Shown here: positions 63,242 to 64,000 of the stretch, piece after piece | Position numbering within the stretch: position 1 is the stretch's first letter | Layout: each line of letters opens with the position of its first letter | Source: Paenibacillus sp. FSL R5-0517 | GTDB lineage: Bacteria; Bacillota; Bacilli; Paenibacillales; Paenibacillaceae | DNA: 64,000 bases | Assembly: GCF_037974355.1 (NCBI RefSeq) | Contig: NZ_CP150235.1 | Location: 3,472,001-3,536,000 of the forward strand | Reading direction: 5' to 3' | Translations under genes and position numbers: made by a program | Notes under the pieces: model-generated | Told to the model about the DNA's origin: nothing | Database searches by the model: none | The model's input: the letters and a program-made list of their open reading frames with translations, nothing else

Positions 63242-63333
63242 ACTACTCCAATATGAATTATTTAGAAGATTCACAAAGAAGAAATCGTTTATTTACAGAT
63301 TTTTATGAGAGAAAGTTGGAAATTACCGCTTAA
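63238..63333 (+). CDS. 31-codon ORF coupled to the response regulator
   Basis: An ORF of 31 codons starts in an ATGA overlap with the regulator stop and has GAGGAG 5 bases upstream, so it is probably translated. The product begins MNYSNMNYLEDSQRRNRL and has no recognised domain or membrane segment. It might be a small protein, or the left-over 5' end of a deleted gene. Confidence 0.4.
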   Translation: MNYSNMNYLEDSQRRNRLFTDFYERKLEITA

Positions 63334-63430
63334 AAAGTTGAAAAGTAGGTTGTCTCTTTCTATTTTATTCGATTAGGATTTGGTTGTAACATTCATTTAT
63401 ATAGAAGAGAGGGGGAAGAGTTAACTTCTT

Positions 63431-63452
63431 TATTATATTGAAAGCGATACCA
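63431..63452 (+). promoter_or_regulatory. -10 element and cre site before the secreted lyase gene
   Basis: TATTAT (63431-63436) is followed by TGAAAGCGATACCA (63439-63452). The latter fits TGWAANCGNTNWCA at 13 of 14 positions and the relaxed cre form fully. No -35 is visible upstream, where a purine-rich stretch lies instead, resembling the importer promoter at 17084. Confidence 0.6.
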
Positions 63453-63551
63453 TAAATAAAAGAATCTAAGTAGGTTTAACAAATCAATTGGAAAACAAGA
63501 GACTTATTTAGGGTTAAATGGTACTTAAAATAAGGAGAAGAGGTGCAACAA

Positions 63552-64000
63552 ATGCAGTATTTTCATTTGCAAAGACGACGGATGGGCATTCTGATTTCAA
63601 TGTTTTTGGTATTAGGTTTAGTTGGATTGGTGCCACCCTCTGCAAAGGCGGCAGCGTTTGCACATCCGGGCATTCTGCATTCCGCCGAAGACCTGTTACG
63701 GATGAAAAACAATCAAAATACAGAGCCATGGAAATCAGCCCTAACTTCGTTTATGAATGATTCAAAGGCATCCTCCAGCTATTCCATGCAAGGCCCCTAT
63801 GCTACGGTATGCAGAAAGGATACTAACTTGGCAACATGTACGAACCAGAACGATGGAAACACGGCTTTGGAAAATGATTCTAGAGCAGCCTATTACAACG
63901 CACTCCTCTGGAATGTAACAGGGAATCAGGCTTATGCCAACAAAGCAATCCAGATTTTGGATGCGTGGTCTGGAACATTAACGAATATCGCCGGAACGGA
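63552..64000 (+). CDS. Secreted alginate-lyase-family (polysaccharide lyase) protein, 3' end missing
   Basis: The first 149 residues are present; the gene runs off the window. A signal peptide (about 1-35, RRRMGILISMFLVLGLVGLV, ending SAKA) is followed by FAHPGILHSAEDLLRMKNNQ. A helical repeat region then contains AAYYNALLWNVTGNQAYANK and AIQILDAWSGTL. This is the start of an (alpha/alpha)-toroid alginate_lyase domain, common in large secreted Paenibacillus enzymes. The ATG at 63552 follows AAGGAGAAG. The substrate could be alginate, pectin or another uronan. The position after the regulator suggests it is part of the same utilisation cluster. Confidence 0.78.
   Translation, partial: MQYFHLQRRRMGILISMFLVLGLVGLVPPSAKAAAFAHPGILHSAEDLLRMKNNQNTEPWKSALTSFMNDSKASSSYSMQGPYATVCRKDTNLATCTNQNDGNTALENDSRAAYYNALLWNVTGNQAYANKAIQILDAWSGTLTNIAGT

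Noticed and set aside
63518..63760. ORF overlapping the start of the secreted lyase gene
   Set aside because: The other frame encodes a clear signal peptide and lyase domain behind a proper ribosome site. This one is its shadow.
1..64000. CRISPR arrays, tRNA/rRNA genes, insertion sequences, prophage or integrated elements
   Set aside because: No regularly spaced repeats, cloverleaf or rRNA-like sequence, transposase, integrase or phage structural protein was recognised on either strand.

Overview
The window reads as a chromosomal segment of a Gram-positive Bacillales bacterium, most likely Paenibacillus or a close relative. The reasons are strong AAGGAGG ribosome binding sites, frequent GTG/TTG starts, class III fructose-1,6-bisphosphatase, YesM/YesN-type two-component systems beside LplA/LplB/YtcP-type sugar importers, and many plant-polysaccharide enzymes. 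No rRNA, tRNA, CRISPR array, transposase, phage gene or replication origin was recognised. All assignments come from reading the sequence; no database search was run.

Layout. 1-2.7 kb: the 3' part of a sugar-acid dehydratase (D-xylonate type) and a GH43 beta-xylosidase. 2.9-5.4 kb: a small SH3-like protein, a decayed alpha/beta-hydrolase, and a TetR regulator divergent from a short-chain dehydrogenase with a clear operator palindrome between them. 5.5-12.9 kb: an AraC regulator divergent from a 2128-residue secreted enzyme joining a PL11 rhamnogalacturonan lyase to two CE12 acetylesterase modules. 13.1-24.1 kb: a SUKH protein, then a sensor kinase/regulator pair, a solute-binding lipoprotein, two permeases and two GH13 alpha-glucosidases. 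24.3-31.3 kb: a YjdJ/YjdI pair, a chemoreceptor, an ABC-F ATPase, a Gly/Pro-rich protein, an esterase and a LysR regulator. 31.4-38.1 kb: a DegV protein, then a sulfane-sulfur island with TusA, rhodanese, DsrE, persulfide dioxygenase and TauE proteins and a CsoR/CstR-family repressor. 38.2-49.4 kb: a DUF2239/hydrolase operon, NTF2-like and SDR genes with a LysR regulator, a pentapeptide-repeat protein, a small secreted peptide, a BCCT transporter, a secreted histidine phosphatase, a broken membrane-protein gene, a VOC protein and fbp. 49.8-64 kb: GH95, AraC, a GH106-like hydrolase, two permeases, a binding lipoprotein, a second kinase/regulator pair, and the start of a secreted polysaccharide lyase that runs off the window.

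How the genes work together. The two carbohydrate regions follow the same plan: a YesM/YesN-type two-component system, an importer lacking its own ATPase (probably served by a shared MsmX-like ATPase elsewhere), and cytoplasmic glycosidases without signal peptides. A secreted depolymerase lies beside each. Catabolite-repression (cre) matches lie immediately downstream of the -10 element at four of these transcription units. The GH95 + GH106-like pair together with rhamnogalacturonan enzymes suggests use of pectin side chains.

The sulfur island is tied together by three related ATACC-N6-GGTAT palindromes. Two of them overlap the -10 of otherwise near-consensus promoters, and the third lies just downstream of the -10 in front of the repressor gene. 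A second layer of structure is a roughly 60-bp hairpin repeat found in four copies, three of them within 42-46 kb.
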